DNA of 64,000 nucleotides from assembly GCA_002256345.1 (NCBI GenBank), contig NKIY01000001.1:1008194-1072193 (forward strand). The letters are read 5' to 3'. Under the pieces are notes generated by a model. That model worked only from the letters and a program-made list of their open reading frames with translations. It ran no database searches and had not been told where the DNA came from. Source of the stretch: Bradyrhizobiaceae bacterium PARB1 (GTDB lineage: Bacteria; Pseudomonadota; Alphaproteobacteria; Rhizobiales; Xanthobacteraceae). Every line of letters starts with the position of its first letter. Position 1 is the first letter of the stretch. The position numbers and the translations under genes are program-made. This document shows positions 33,666 to 42,922 of the stretch, piece by piece.

Positions 33666-35150
33666 ATGCAGGCGCCTTATCAGCTTTTGACGGTACCGGT
33701 ACCCCAAGCGGATACGCGGAAAGAGCGTCTCCGTGTGCTTGTCGCGCTGGCCAGCTACGGCACTTCTAACAATGGCCATCTGGACCGGCTGATCCGTGAA
33801 TACAGGTCGATGACTTTCGATATTGATATCGTCATTCTATCGAATATCGACAAAAAGCCAGCGCAGAACGTGGAATGCCGCGTCGGTATTCCTGGTAGGG
33901 ATCCGTGGTCGCTCCCCTTTGCACATAAGCCGTTGTTCGCCGAACGCGCCGATCGATACGATCTGTTCATATATTCTGAGGACGACATCCTGATCACCGA
34001 GCGACAGCTCTGCGCCTTTCTGGAAGCGACACAGTTTCTGAACGACGATGAGATTGCGGGTTTCGTGCGCATGGAAGAGGCTGTGAGTGGCGCAGTCAGT
34101 TATCCGGACATGCATGACGAATTTCACTGGGATGCAGGGTCGTTGCGGTCCAGATCGAACTACGTCTTCGCCAATTTTACCAACGAACATGCTGGCTGTT
34201 ATGTGCTGACGCAGAAGCAACTCAAGAAAGCAATTGGATCTGGTGGATTTCTGGTTCAGCCCTATCAGTGGAAGCACGATCTACTCTGCACGGCCGCAAC
34301 GGATCCGTATACCCGGTGCGGTTTTACGAAACTGATACCGATTTCTCGTTTAGACGATTTCACCGTCCATCATCTGTCCAATAAATACGCGGGCAGGTTC
34401 GGGGTAAGCGCAGCGGAAATGCGCTGGCAGGTGGACAAGATGCTGAAGCTTGCTGAGAGTCCAGATGCGCCTGTGCCCTTGCTAGAGCCGGAGACCAAGT
34501 TATGGCGCCGCATGTTCTCCAAGGAATATTATGAGCGCATCAATCAGGATGTGCTGAATGCTATACCGCCGGGGGCGCGTACAGTTCTTTCGATCGGCTG
34601 CGGCTCCGGCGTACTCGAATGTGCGCTGGCCGCGAAAGGTTTGCAACTGACCGCGGTTCCTCTTGATCCCGTGATATGCGGAGGCGCGGCAGCTCAAGAC
34701 ATCGAACTGGTGTACGGAAATTTTCGAGCTGCGTCCGAGAAAATCAAAGGCCGGACATTCGACTGCGTTCTCTTCTTAAACATGCTTCACCTCATTCCCG
34801 ATCCGGTCGAAACGTTGTCGCTGTTTCGCGACTGCATGCACGAGACCTCGGTGATGATCATTCAGTCGCCGAACATGTGGTCGGTTCCCGAAATATGGCG
34901 ACGAGTCCGTTATTCGTACCGCTACCGCGGCCTTGGAAACTTCGCACGGTCCGGCGTGCACACTACGGGTGTCGGAAAGGTCCGTGAATGGTGCGGGAGG
35001 TCCGGTCTGACGGTGGGCAGCAACATCGGGATTCCACACAAGCGCGCGCGCTTTATGCGCGGTCGCTTCGCGGAGCTCATCATGTCGCCGAACTTCATCA
35101 GTGTTGCGATGAAAACAGCAGCTAGGGCAGGAGTATCCGCTCGCGCCTAG
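33666..35150 (+). CDS. Two-domain protein: GT-A-like glycosyltransferase fused to SAM-dependent methyltransferase
   Basis: A 494-aa fusion. Residues 20-265 look like a glycosyltransferase: RVLVALASYGTSNNGHLDRLI at the start and FIYSEDDILIT (101-111) offering a DxD-like acidic site, then RMEE and HEAGCYVLT-type segments (seen as NEHAGCYVLT, 173-182). Residues 284-470 are a class I methyltransferase with SAM-binding VLSIGCGSGVLE (307-318), an acidic end of strand 2 (PLDP, 332-335) and DCVLFLNMLHLIPDP (366-380). Such a protein could add a sugar and methylate it, or methylate the chain end. The start ATG 33666 is preferred over GTG 33606 for lack of a site at the latter. Substrates are unknown. 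Confidence 0.75.
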   Translation: MQAPYQLLTVPVPQADTRKERLRVLVALASYGTSNNGHLDRLIREYRSMTFDIDIVILSNIDKKPAQNVECRVGIPGRDPWSLPFAHKPLFAERADRYDLFIYSEDDILITERQLCAFLEATQFLNDDEIAGFVRMEEAVSGAVSYPDMHDEFHWDAGSLRSRSNYVFANFTNEHAGCYVLTQKQLKKAIGSGGFLVQPYQWKHDLLCTAATDPYTRCGFTKLIPISRLDDFTVHHLSNKYAGRFGVSAAEMRWQVDKMLKLAESPDAPVPLLEPETKLWRRMFSKEYYERINQDVLNAIPPGARTVLSIGCGSGVLECALAAKGLQLTAVPLDPVICGGAAAQDIELVYGNFRAASEKIKGRTFDCVLFLNMLHLIPDPVETLSLFRDCMHETSVMIIQSPNMWSVPEIWRRVRYSYRYRGLGNFARSGVHTTGVGKVREWCGRSGLTVGSNIGIPHKRARFMRGRFAELIMSPNFISVAMKTAARAGVSARA

Positions 35151-35218
35151 AGTAGTAAGCCGATCGCTCGGTTGAAAATGATTTCTCAAGTTCGCAAGTT
35201 AAGGCCCGAAAGAGAATA

Positions 35219-36385
35219 ATGATTCAGTCACAACTCTCCGACAAAGAGGCGATCCGGCGGATTGCGTTCGCGACGGTCGGCGATGCGAGCCAGGTACGAT
35301 TTTGGTCGGGTACACCGTTCCACATGTCGAAGTCTCTCGCAGGGGAGGGCAACGACATCGTTCATATCGGCCCGCTGAACGCGCCGATCCTGCCCATTTA
35401 CAAGACGTACGCCCGGTTGCGCCGCATCTTTCATCGACAAGGGCTGTCGCCGGTCCATGCAGGGCCTGTCGTTGCACAGTATGCGGCCGACGCTTCGCGG
35501 AAGATCCGCGCCGTTTCGCCCGACATTGTCTTCGCGCCTGCCGGCTCCACATTCGCCTGGGGTATCCCCGATAGTGTGCCTCTTGTCTACGTATCTGACG
35601 CGACGTTCCGGCTGGTGGAGAACTATCATCCGAATTATCGCAATATGTCCCGCGCCGCCCGGGACACCGCCGAACGGCTTGAGTACGATACAATCGCGCG
35701 TGCTAATCTGTTGCTGTATCCGTCGCAATGGGCCGCCGACTCCGCGGTGCGAGATTATGGTGCTGACCCTGCCAAAGTGCATGTTGTTCCTTGGGGCGCC
35801 AATCTCGAGGAGGCGCCGGATCGCGGTGAAGCGCTCAGCGAACGTGGGTTGGGCCCATGTCGCCTGTTGTTCATTGGCAACAATTGGGAAGAGAAGGGCG
35901 CTGACATAGCCCTCGGCACGCTCGGCGAACTCAAGAATAAGGGGATCGACGCTGAGCTCGTCATCTGCGGATGTACACCATCGAGGCCTTGCGCCATGGA
36001 GGGACTCACGATTGTTCCTTTCTTGGATAAAAACGATCGCGCACAGCGTGAGCGCCTAAGCCAGCTCTATCGCGATGCGGATTTATTTCTTTTGCCTACG
36101 CGCGCGGATTGCTATGGCATCGTCTTCTGTGAAGCAGCCGCTCATGGTATTCCCAGTATCGCTCCTGCTACCGGCGGCGTGCCAGGCGCGGTTTGCGACG
36201 GCGAAACAGGGGTCCTTGTACCGCCGAATGCGACGACGGCAGACTACGCGACGGTCATCGCGGACGTTTTCGGCAATCCGGAGCGCTTGGCACGGCTAAA
36301 GCAGTCGTCCCGCGATGCTTATGAGGCGCGCTTGAACTGGCAGGCATGGGGCCGTCGTGTCTCAGACCTGATGCAGACGCTATGA
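35219..36385 (+). CDS. Glycosyltransferase family 4 (GT-B)
   Basis: A 388-aa retaining glycosyltransferase. The C-terminal Rossmann domain has RLLFIGNNWEEKGADIAL and LFLLPTRADCYGIVFCEAAAHG, the latter carrying the ExxxxG/E motif of GT4 that binds the donor phosphate. GGVPGAVCDGETGVLVPP follows. GAAAGAGAA-like purines precede the ATG. Its stop overlaps the start of the deacetylase gene (ATGA), so the two are coupled. Confidence 0.88.
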   Translation: MIQSQLSDKEAIRRIAFATVGDASQVRFWSGTPFHMSKSLAGEGNDIVHIGPLNAPILPIYKTYARLRRIFHRQGLSPVHAGPVVAQYAADASRKIRAVSPDIVFAPAGSTFAWGIPDSVPLVYVSDATFRLVENYHPNYRNMSRAARDTAERLEYDTIARANLLLYPSQWAADSAVRDYGADPAKVHVVPWGANLEEAPDRGEALSERGLGPCRLLFIGNNWEEKGADIALGTLGELKNKGIDAELVICGCTPSRPCAMEGLTIVPFLDKNDRAQRERLSQLYRDADLFLLPTRADCYGIVFCEAAAHGIPSIAPATGGVPGAVCDGETGVLVPPNATTADYATVIADVFGNPERLARLKQSSRDAYEARLNWQAWGRRVSDLMQTL

Positions 36386-37107
36386 TCATTCTCAACTATC
36401 ATGAGCTGGTGGACGGCAACCCTTCGAATCCATGGTGCCTCACCAATGAGGCATTCGAGAGCCATCTCGCGTTGTGTGGGGATAGGCTAGTTTCACCGCA
36501 GACATTCCTGAAGCGTTGCACGGATGGGAAAGCGAACGCCGTCGATGCTGTGCTGCTTACCTTCGATGACGGTTTCCTGTCGGACTATACCGGAGTTTAT
36601 GGGAGATTCGTGGAGAATGGCCGCATTCCCGGCTTCACGTCCTTTATCCCCGTCGATTTCGTAGGAATGCCGGGGCGCATGACGTGGGCGATGATCGAAG
36701 AGCTCGACAAGGCGGGTATCGCCATTGGTTCACATGGAATGGCCCATGTAGATCTCACGTCTGTTTCGGACAGTGAGCTCTACCGTGAACTCGCGCTATC
36801 GAAACTTATATTGGAAGATCGGCTCGGCAGGGCGGTTCCCTTATTTGCCTTTCCTTATGGCCGCTTTTCCAAACGTGCGTGGAATGCGGCTTTGAGGACT
36901 GGTTACACGCATCTCTTCACAATCCAACTCGGGCATCACCGCGGATTCGAGCCGTTCCTTTATTCACGTCTGTGCCTGACCAACATGATGGATGCGGATT
37001 ATCTGCGCCAGCACCTGCGCGATCCCGATTCAGGCCGCGGTTTCGCCTGGAGGGCGAGCACGAAGCTCGGTTTGTATCGTCAGATGATGCGCGTAAGATA
37101 TCGATAG
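36382..37107 (+). CDS. Polysaccharide deacetylase (NodB/CE4 domain)
   Basis: A 241-aa protein beginning MIILNYHELVDGNP at the ATG overlapping the previous stop. The CE4 motifs are present: TFDDGF (60-65, catalytic base and metal Asp), SHGMAHVD (117-124, metal ligands His118 and His122) and FAFPYGRFS. No signal peptide or membrane anchor is seen, so it may act on a lipid-linked or nucleotide-linked sugar in the cytoplasm, like NodB, rather than on the finished polymer. It would remove an N- or O-acetyl group. Confidence 0.85.
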   Translation: MIILNYHELVDGNPSNPWCLTNEAFESHLALCGDRLVSPQTFLKRCTDGKANAVDAVLLTFDDGFLSDYTGVYGRFVENGRIPGFTSFIPVDFVGMPGRMTWAMIEELDKAGIAIGSHGMAHVDLTSVSDSELYRELALSKLILEDRLGRAVPLFAFPYGRFSKRAWNAALRTGYTHLFTIQLGHHRGFEPFLYSRLCLTNMMDADYLRQHLRDPDSGRGFAWRASTKLGLYRQMMRVRYR

Positions 37108-37112
37108 GTCGG

Positions 37113-38468
37113 ATGATGAAAAGCACCGCGATTGGAATCAATCATCGGATTGGACGGCCGGCCTCGTTGAGGACGGGGAAATCCGGCACGAACCCTGCCG
37201 CTCGTACGCGTTCGAGCTCGATGCTTGTAACGGTCTTTGTTTTCTCGTTGGCCTTGCCCTTCTTTTTCTATATCGGGTCGGTCAGAATGTCGCCCTACCG
37301 GCTGCTTCTGGTCGCGACTTTCGTTCCGTGTCTGGTCGCCTGGCTATCTGGGGAGCTCGGTAAAGTCCGACCTGCTGATGTTTTGATGTTCTTGACTGCG
37401 GCATGGGGCGCGTTCGTTCTGATCGTCCTCCACGGCATCGATACGGCGCTCCAACCCGCTGGCATCTTCATGATCGAGACCTTGGGACCGTTTCTGCTTG
37501 CGCGGAAATATATCCGTGACTATGCGGCGTTCGAGAGCATGGTGAAGGCTCTTGCACTTTCCATGATCGTCATCCTTCCATTCGCTATTTTCGAGAATAT
37601 TTTCGGATCGCCCATTCTGATCGAGGCCTTCGGCAAGATTTTTCCTGTGTACCCTGTTATCGGCAGCGAACTCAGGCTCGGCCTCAGGCGCGCTCAAGGG
37701 ACGTTCGAATATTCGATCCTGTTCGGCGTAGCGTGTTCGAGCGCTTTCGCCTTAAGCTATTATATCGGCGGAAGTGCTGCACGCCGGCTTTGCCGGGCGG
37801 GTCTCGTGGCTCTGACCGTGGCCTCATCGCTGTCCTCCGGGCCCCTGCTATCGCTGGTCGTGCAGGGGCTTCTGATCGTCTGGGATAAGGTCACTTCACG
37901 CATGGCGTGGCGATGGGGGATACTCGCCGGGATGGTCGCCGCCGCTTATATTGCTGTCGATCTCACCTCAAACCGTACCCCGTTCGACGTCTTCATCTCT
38001 TATCTCACTTTCAACTCCGACACGTCCTATATGCGCGTGCATATCTGGAACTACGGAACAGAGTCTGTGATGAATCATCCGATCCTGGGGCTCGGTCAGA
38101 CCGAGTGGGATCATCCTGACTGGATGAGCGGCAGTATCGACAATTTCTGGCTGGTTGCAGCCGTTCGCTACGGCATCCCTGGATTCCTGCTCATCGCTTG
38201 CAGTTTCCTTGCGGTGTGCTTCGGCCTAGGTCGACTGAAGAATCTCTCATACGAGGCAGCGCTGTCTCGCAAAGCGCTGATCGTCACGATCTGCGGATTG
38301 ATGTTGGCCATCTGCACCGTCCATGTGTGGGATGCTCCCTATGTCCTGATCCTCTTTCTGCTTGGCAGTGGCATGTGGATCTTCGATTCTCCCAGGCAAT
38401 GTCCCATCGCTGTCACTTCGCCTAAGAACAATGCGTCATGGAGGCTCGCTTGTGCAGGCATCCGATAA
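37113..38468 (+). CDS. Wzy-like O-antigen/exopolysaccharide polymerase
   Basis: From ATG 37113 the protein has 451 aa with about ten to twelve membrane segments. A larger periplasmic loop contains the O-antigen-ligase-family pattern RVHIWNYGTESVMNHPILGLGQTEW (cited in part: NHPILGLGQTEW), and an AQGTFEYSILFG phrase lies earlier. This is the expected architecture of Wzy, which joins repeat units in the periplasm after flipping by Wzx (25.1 kb). It begins 5 bases after the deacetylase stop. Wzy proteins are poorly conserved, so the specific call is supported mostly by family pattern and context. Confidence 0.78.
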   Translation: MMKSTAIGINHRIGRPASLRTGKSGTNPAARTRSSSMLVTVFVFSLALPFFFYIGSVRMSPYRLLLVATFVPCLVAWLSGELGKVRPADVLMFLTAAWGAFVLIVLHGIDTALQPAGIFMIETLGPFLLARKYIRDYAAFESMVKALALSMIVILPFAIFENIFGSPILIEAFGKIFPVYPVIGSELRLGLRRAQGTFEYSILFGVACSSAFALSYYIGGSAARRLCRAGLVALTVASSLSSGPLLSLVVQGLLIVWDKVTSRMAWRWGILAGMVAAAYIAVDLTSNRTPFDVFISYLTFNSDTSYMRVHIWNYGTESVMNHPILGLGQTEWDHPDWMSGSIDNFWLVAAVRYGIPGFLLIACSFLAVCFGLGRLKNLSYEAALSRKALIVTICGLMLAICTVHVWDAPYVLILFLLGSGMWIFDSPRQCPIAVTSPKNNASWRLACAGIR

Positions 38469-38505
38469 TATGCGGGGCGTTATCTCCGTGAAGGAGGGTA
38501 GTACA

Positions 38506-39249
38506 ATGCGGCGGCGTGACTTCATCGCAGTCATGGCGGCGATACTCGCTCTGCCACGCGTTGCCGGGGCCGAACAACATATGTGCGAGGCTGCGTCAGA
38601 TCCGGAATGTCCCGGCGACATTCCGCTCGTTTATGACGACATCCGGTTCGATGGTAATGCCGTATCGAACGCATTGAGGCTATCGCCCGGCGGCGCGGCT
38701 AGCAAAAAGAGCATTACACAGACTGGAAGCGTCGCTTCGATCGTGACGAGTGACGGTGCGACGATCAGGAACTGCAGGATCAGTTCGCGAGAATGTGTTC
38801 GTATCGGCGGCAGTGGCTCGTTCCTGATCGACAATTGCTATCTGGAAGCACTGGGCGTCGAGCCTGATCATGCCGATGTGATCCAGGCCTATTCGCCAGG
38901 GAGCAGGGGCACACTCAAGGTATCCAACACTGGGATCGTGACACACGGAGTCGCAGCGAATGTCGGGCTGTTCATCGCCGACAACTGGACCGGAACGATC
39001 GATCTCGAAAATGTCGCCTTCGTCGGCGGCGGCGTCAACTTCGGTCTTCGTATCCATCCCGATGCCGGCGGCGATAATATCATCAAACTGAGGAACGTGT
39101 TCTTCATCCCTCCGTTTCGATATGCGCCATACCTCTTTGGCAATGTTGGCCACCGCAAAAACATTATCGAGCTCTGGGAGAACGTGCGCATGGCGACGAT
39201 CGAGAACGGAAAACTTGCTCTAGGGCCCGCTTTGCCGAAGCCTTTCTGA
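38506..39249 (+). CDS. Tat-signal parallel beta-helix protein, paralogue of the N-terminal domain of the RTX substrate at 42.9 kb
   Basis: The start at 38506 follows AAGGAGG. The 247-aa protein has a twin-arginine signal (MRRRDFIAV..., cleavage likely after AGA at 22), then a right-handed beta-helix-like domain. Segments GGAASKKSITQTGSVASIV, CVRIGGSGSFLIDNCYLE, DHADVIQAYSPGSRG, GLFIADNW and LWENVRMATIENGKL align line by line with GGTVSNKSITDTGDIASIV, GVRIGGAGDMVINNSYIE, DHADGIQAYSPGSSG, GLFIADNY and QWENVRYATIVNGQL of the protein at 42923. Beta-helix proteins in polysaccharide loci are often lyases, hydrolases or epimerases. Activity here is unproven, though the conserved DHAD and ENVR are candidate functional residues. 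Confidence 0.75.
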   Translation: MRRRDFIAVMAAILALPRVAGAEQHMCEAASDPECPGDIPLVYDDIRFDGNAVSNALRLSPGGAASKKSITQTGSVASIVTSDGATIRNCRISSRECVRIGGSGSFLIDNCYLEALGVEPDHADVIQAYSPGSRGTLKVSNTGIVTHGVAANVGLFIADNWTGTIDLENVAFVGGGVNFGLRIHPDAGGDNIIKLRNVFFIPPFRYAPYLFGNVGHRKNIIELWENVRMATIENGKLALGPALPKPF

Positions 39250-39384
39250 AGCAAGTGGACGGGATCGTTAGTATCACATTGGCAATCGGATCTCGCGACG
39301 ACAAACTGTAAGTGAATGGCGGGTTAGATTTTATCGAATTACGGCAGTGGGCTATTCGAAGATACATTTACGAAGAGATATTGA

Positions 39385-40344
39385 ATGTCTTTGGTCAATT
39401 TATCTTCTATGCAGGCGCCGCCTAGCATTCCGGCAGAAACTGTGCGGCCTCGCGTCGGGAGAATGTCCGATATGCGTCCGCAGTTCAGCGTCGTCATTCC
39501 CGCACATAACGAGGAAAATGTGTTGGCGCGCTGTCTGGATGCGCTGCAGCTCGGCGCCACGCCTGGAGATCTTCAGATCGTGGTTGCTGCCAACGGCTGC
39601 ACGGACCGCACGGTCGAAATTGCGAAGAGTTATGGCGATCGCGTGACCGTTGTAGAGGTGCGCGAAGCCTCAAAACACGCTGCCCTGAATGCAGGCGATG
39701 CTGCCGCTTCGGTATTTCCACGCGCCTATCTGGACGCAGACATCACCGTCAGCGCTGCGGCCATACGATCTGTGATTGAGGAGATGGAACGCACTGGTGC
39801 GCTGGTGGGGGCGCCGCGCGCCGTGATCGATCTGAATGGTTCCTCGGCCGTCGTCCGGTCGTTTTACAGAGTCTGGCGCGAATTGCCGTGGTTCACCGAC
39901 AATCTGGTCGGGTCCGGGATTTATGTTCTATCCGCTGCTGGGCATGCAAGACTTGGTGCGTTTCCAGCGATCACCAATGACGACCAGTATATACATGATT
40001 TGTTCGAGGTTCGCGAACGCGTGACGTCGAACACATTCCAGTTTCTTGTATGTCCCCCGCGTTCGGTTGAAGGGATGATCAAGCGCCGCACGCGCACGCT
40101 GCTCGGTCAACGCGAATTGGATAGTCGCTTCGGTCTGCTGCCCGGTCGGGCTCGGAAGATCTCTTTGATCGAGCTAATTCGGTGCCGCCGTGTCCGTATC
40201 CGGGATCTGATTGTCTATATCTTCATCACGAAACTGGCAGCATTCGCCGCGGTGCGCAAAGCGAAGCGAGGGGATCGCAGCTGGGAGCGAGATGACAGCA
40301 GCCGCTCGGTGCCTCCGACAATGAGTGAGAAGGAGCTCGGCTGA
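39385..40344 (+). CDS. Glycosyltransferase family 2
   Basis: A 319-aa GT-A enzyme with a roughly 30-residue leader before FSVVIPAHNEENVLARCLDA. It has VVAANGCTDRTVEIA, the acidic DxD in YLDADITVS and ITNDDQYIHDLF as the acceptor-side acidic motif. GAAGAGAT stands five bases before the ATG. The C-terminus is strongly basic. Its stop shares a base with the start of the acyltransferase gene (TGATG). Confidence 0.85.
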   Translation: MSLVNLSSMQAPPSIPAETVRPRVGRMSDMRPQFSVVIPAHNEENVLARCLDALQLGATPGDLQIVVAANGCTDRTVEIAKSYGDRVTVVEVREASKHAALNAGDAAASVFPRAYLDADITVSAAAIRSVIEEMERTGALVGAPRAVIDLNGSSAVVRSFYRVWRELPWFTDNLVGSGIYVLSAAGHARLGAFPAITNDDQYIHDLFEVRERVTSNTFQFLVCPPRSVEGMIKRRTRTLLGQRELDSRFGLLPGRARKISLIELIRCRRVRIRDLIVYIFITKLAAFAAVRKAKRGDRSWERDDSSRSVPPTMSEKELG

Positions 40345-40895
40345 TGCCAAGTATGATCGGAAAGATCGGCAATGGTGCGAGATCTATTATGGATCCGCTG
40401 GTCTGGCTCCATTCGCTGCGGATTCTGCATTTCTATGGCTACAAGCACGTGCGCGAGAAGCGCAAGATGACGATAGGCCGTGATCAGGTCTTCGCGCCAA
40501 ATGTATCGATCGCTAACGGGGAGAGGATTACGCTCGGCGATCGCTGCCACGTCGGAGAACATGTCTGCCTCTGGGCTGGAAATTCAACGGGTCGGATCAC
40601 GCTCGGAGATGACGTGATGATAGGACCAAACGCCGTTGTTACGGCGTCCGATTACGGTTTGGTGGAGGGGATCCCGCCCGCTTTTCAACCGAAGAATGAA
40701 CGCGACATCGTCATAAGTGAAGGGGTCTGGATCGGCGCCAATGCCGTGATTACCGCCGGCGTGACAATTGGAGCAGGCTGTATTGTCGGAGCAGGTTCGG
40801 TCGTAACGCGCGATCTGCCGGCAAACATGATTTGCGCCGGTTCGCCGGCTCGCGCAATTAAGCCGAGACCGAAACCTATAGGAGCGTCCACGTGA
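40344..40895 (+). CDS. Hexapeptide-repeat O-acyltransferase (WcaF/CapG-like)
   Basis: A 183-aa left-handed beta-helix enzyme. Repeats are visible from about residue 45 (ITLGDRCHVGEHVCLWAG, ITLGDDVMIGPNAVVTASD) and end in WIGANAVITAGVTIGAGCIV and NMICAGSPARAI. It probably acetylates a hydroxyl of the polysaccharide repeat or its lipid-linked precursor. It is coupled at both ends to glycosyltransferase genes (TGATG upstream, 4-base overlap downstream). Confidence 0.85.
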   Translation: MPSMIGKIGNGARSIMDPLVWLHSLRILHFYGYKHVREKRKMTIGRDQVFAPNVSIANGERITLGDRCHVGEHVCLWAGNSTGRITLGDDVMIGPNAVVTASDYGLVEGIPPAFQPKNERDIVISEGVWIGANAVITAGVTIGAGCIVGAGSVVTRDLPANMICAGSPARAIKPRPKPIGAST

Positions 40896-41887
40896 ACAGA
40901 TTGTCCGCTGACGTCGCTATCCTCATCGTCTCCTACAATACGAAGGATCTGCTTCGAGACAGCCTGCACTCAGTCTACCAGCAGCGCGGCAGCCTCCGAC
41001 AGCAAGTTATTGTGGTCGATAATGGTTCGGTCGATCGTTCAGTCGATATGATCCTTAGTGAATTCCCCGATGTCGAGTTGATCGACGCGAATGAAAATCT
41101 GGGATTTGCGCGCGGAGTGAATCTTGCTGCGACACGTGCGAATGCTGAATTCGTCCTGCTGCTCAATCCCGATACGGTTGTGCTCGATCGAGCCATCGAG
41201 CGCCTCGTGCAATTTGCGCGATCGAATCCCGGGCACGGTCTATACGGTGGGCGGGCGCTAAAGCGGGATGGCTCGCTTGAGCTATCGTCCTGCTGGGCGC
41301 TTCCAACTGTGTGGAGTATGTCCAGCTTTGCGCTTGGTTTGAGCACTCTATTTCGCCACTCTCGATGGTTTGATCCGGAGGCGATGGCTCACTGGCGTAG
41401 GGATACAGTTCGAGAGGTCGGTATCATCACCGGTTGTCTTCTTCTCGCGTCTCGCAATGATTGGCGTATGCTGGGCGGCTTCGACGAGCGCTACTTCATG
41501 TATGGCGAGGATGCAGACCTCGCTTTCCGCGCGAGATGCGCCGGCTTTCGCCCAATCATCTGTCCCGAAGCCACCATCATCCACGATGTCGGCAAGGCAT
41601 CAGCAACCCGGGCCGGCAAGCTTCTCCTGCTTTTCAAAGGCAAGGCCACGCTCGTTCGCGACCACTTCAAGGGGTGGCGCAAGCAACTCGTTCTTCTCGA
41701 CTTATTGATAGGCGTTGGCCTGCGCACATTGCTTGCGCGGATGAAGCTGCATCCCCGCACGGAAGCAGATCCCTGGACAACCGTCTGGCGGCAACGCCAG
41801 GATTGGATCAGGGGCTATCCAGACCTTAAGCCATCTCGGGGTCAGGGCGGTGTGAGCGCTGAACTGAAATCCCAAACGTCTCAGTAA
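40892..41887 (+). CDS. Glycosyltransferase family 2, rhamnosyltransferase-like
   Basis: The start is GTG 40892 with GGAG upstream and a 4-base overlap with the preceding stop. The 331-aa protein has VAILIVSYNTKDLLRDSLHS, VVDNGSVDRS, LLLNPDTVVLD and GGFDERYFMYGEDADLAFRA. This motif order is that of the WbbL/rhamnosyltransferase-type GT2 group, which fits the rhamnose genes of this island. The donor assignment is an inference. It is the last gene of this operon; a long non-coding stretch follows. Confidence 0.87.
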   Translation: MNRLSADVAILIVSYNTKDLLRDSLHSVYQQRGSLRQQVIVVDNGSVDRSVDMILSEFPDVELIDANENLGFARGVNLAATRANAEFVLLLNPDTVVLDRAIERLVQFARSNPGHGLYGGRALKRDGSLELSSCWALPTVWSMSSFALGLSTLFRHSRWFDPEAMAHWRRDTVREVGIITGCLLLASRNDWRMLGGFDERYFMYGEDADLAFRARCAGFRPIICPEATIIHDVGKASATRAGKLLLLFKGKATLVRDHFKGWRKQLVLLDLLIGVGLRTLLARMKLHPRTEADPWTTVWRQRQDWIRGYPDLKPSRGQGGVSAELKSQTSQ

Positions 41888-42922
41888 ATGCAACGCAGCG
41901 CCCTTGGAGTTATGCTCGCAGATTTCGTTCGGCGAACTGCAAGCCAAAGACAGTAAGCGGCTTGCAGTCTGGCACGCCGCCAGCTTCGTTTAGCTCCGGC
42001 GTTTCGCCTTCCATATGCTTGGGATTCGGAAAAACAGGTATATCCACCGCAATTGGTTGGTTCGGGTCGCCTGCAAGGAACGGCTGAGATACTCCGGCTC
42101 TTTCGATGAAAAAGAATAACATCGCGTTTTTCATAATTTAATTGTGTGAGAGAGGCGTTGTCGGCGCTTGCGGTCCGACGTGCTGTTCTCGACCGCGATG
42201 TCTATACCGATCAAATCAATTCTAGCGACAAAAATTTTGGGGAAATGTGGCCTGATTTTGGACTGCTGTACGCTGGATAGCGCACGGATAGGTGTATCGT
42301 AAGTGATGCAAATTAACGTGTTAATTAAATAATTCTAAGCGGTTAGTTCTAGTTCTGCGGCAATCAGAATATTCAGAAATATACGGTGTGCAGCCTATTT
42401 GATCTCTTAATAGGGGCGCGCGCGAGGGTGGTCTCCACGCTTTCATGTGTTTATTAGATTGTCACTCATACAGGGGCGCTCTCTGCCGATCATTGGGGTA
42501 GTCATGTTGCGAATCGCTGCTATTGTAGCGCTAAGCTCTGCGCAACAGGGTGGTTGGGCCGTGCATGCAGTTCAGTCGTTGTTGGGGGCGCTTCAACAAA
42601 CAGACATTTCTGGCCCAGGGACCTGTATTCTTGGCAGCTATTAAATTAGCCGCAGCTCCGCGCGGTTATATCTGGTTGAGTTGGCGTGCGCTAAGTTTTT
42701 TAAATGTATCGCTTGTCGTTTCTTTGATCGTGCTGAGCCTTTCTCGGGCGCGCAATAAATCACCTTTGGTGAGCCGTGATGTTGTCCCAAAAAAGCCTCT
42801 GCCGACCACGAAAGACGATTCCAGACGATGCCCCATTGGGGTGAATGTGGGGTGTCGTTGCTCGGGACTCGCAACCGGAGTCGTGAGCTTAGGGACAACT
42901 ACAGAATACCAGGAGATTTGGA
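41888..42922. other. Kilobase-long region without a recognised gene
   Basis: About 1 kb between a glycosyltransferase and the RTX-protein gene. A leftward frame at 41910-42134 (74 aa, MKNAMLFFFIERAGVSQ...) has balanced composition but no clear ribosome binding site. Rightward frames at 42447-42644 and 42550-42942 look random. The middle, near 42310-42340, is AT-rich. It may be a long 5' regulatory region or a gene remnant. The clear element is CCAGGAGATTTGGA just before the next start. Confidence 0.4.

Noticed and set aside
41910-42134. 74-codon minus-strand frame (MKNAMLFFFIERAG...)
   Set aside because: Composition is not absurd but no ribosome binding site, no recognised motif and no partner gene; kept only as part of the gene-free region.
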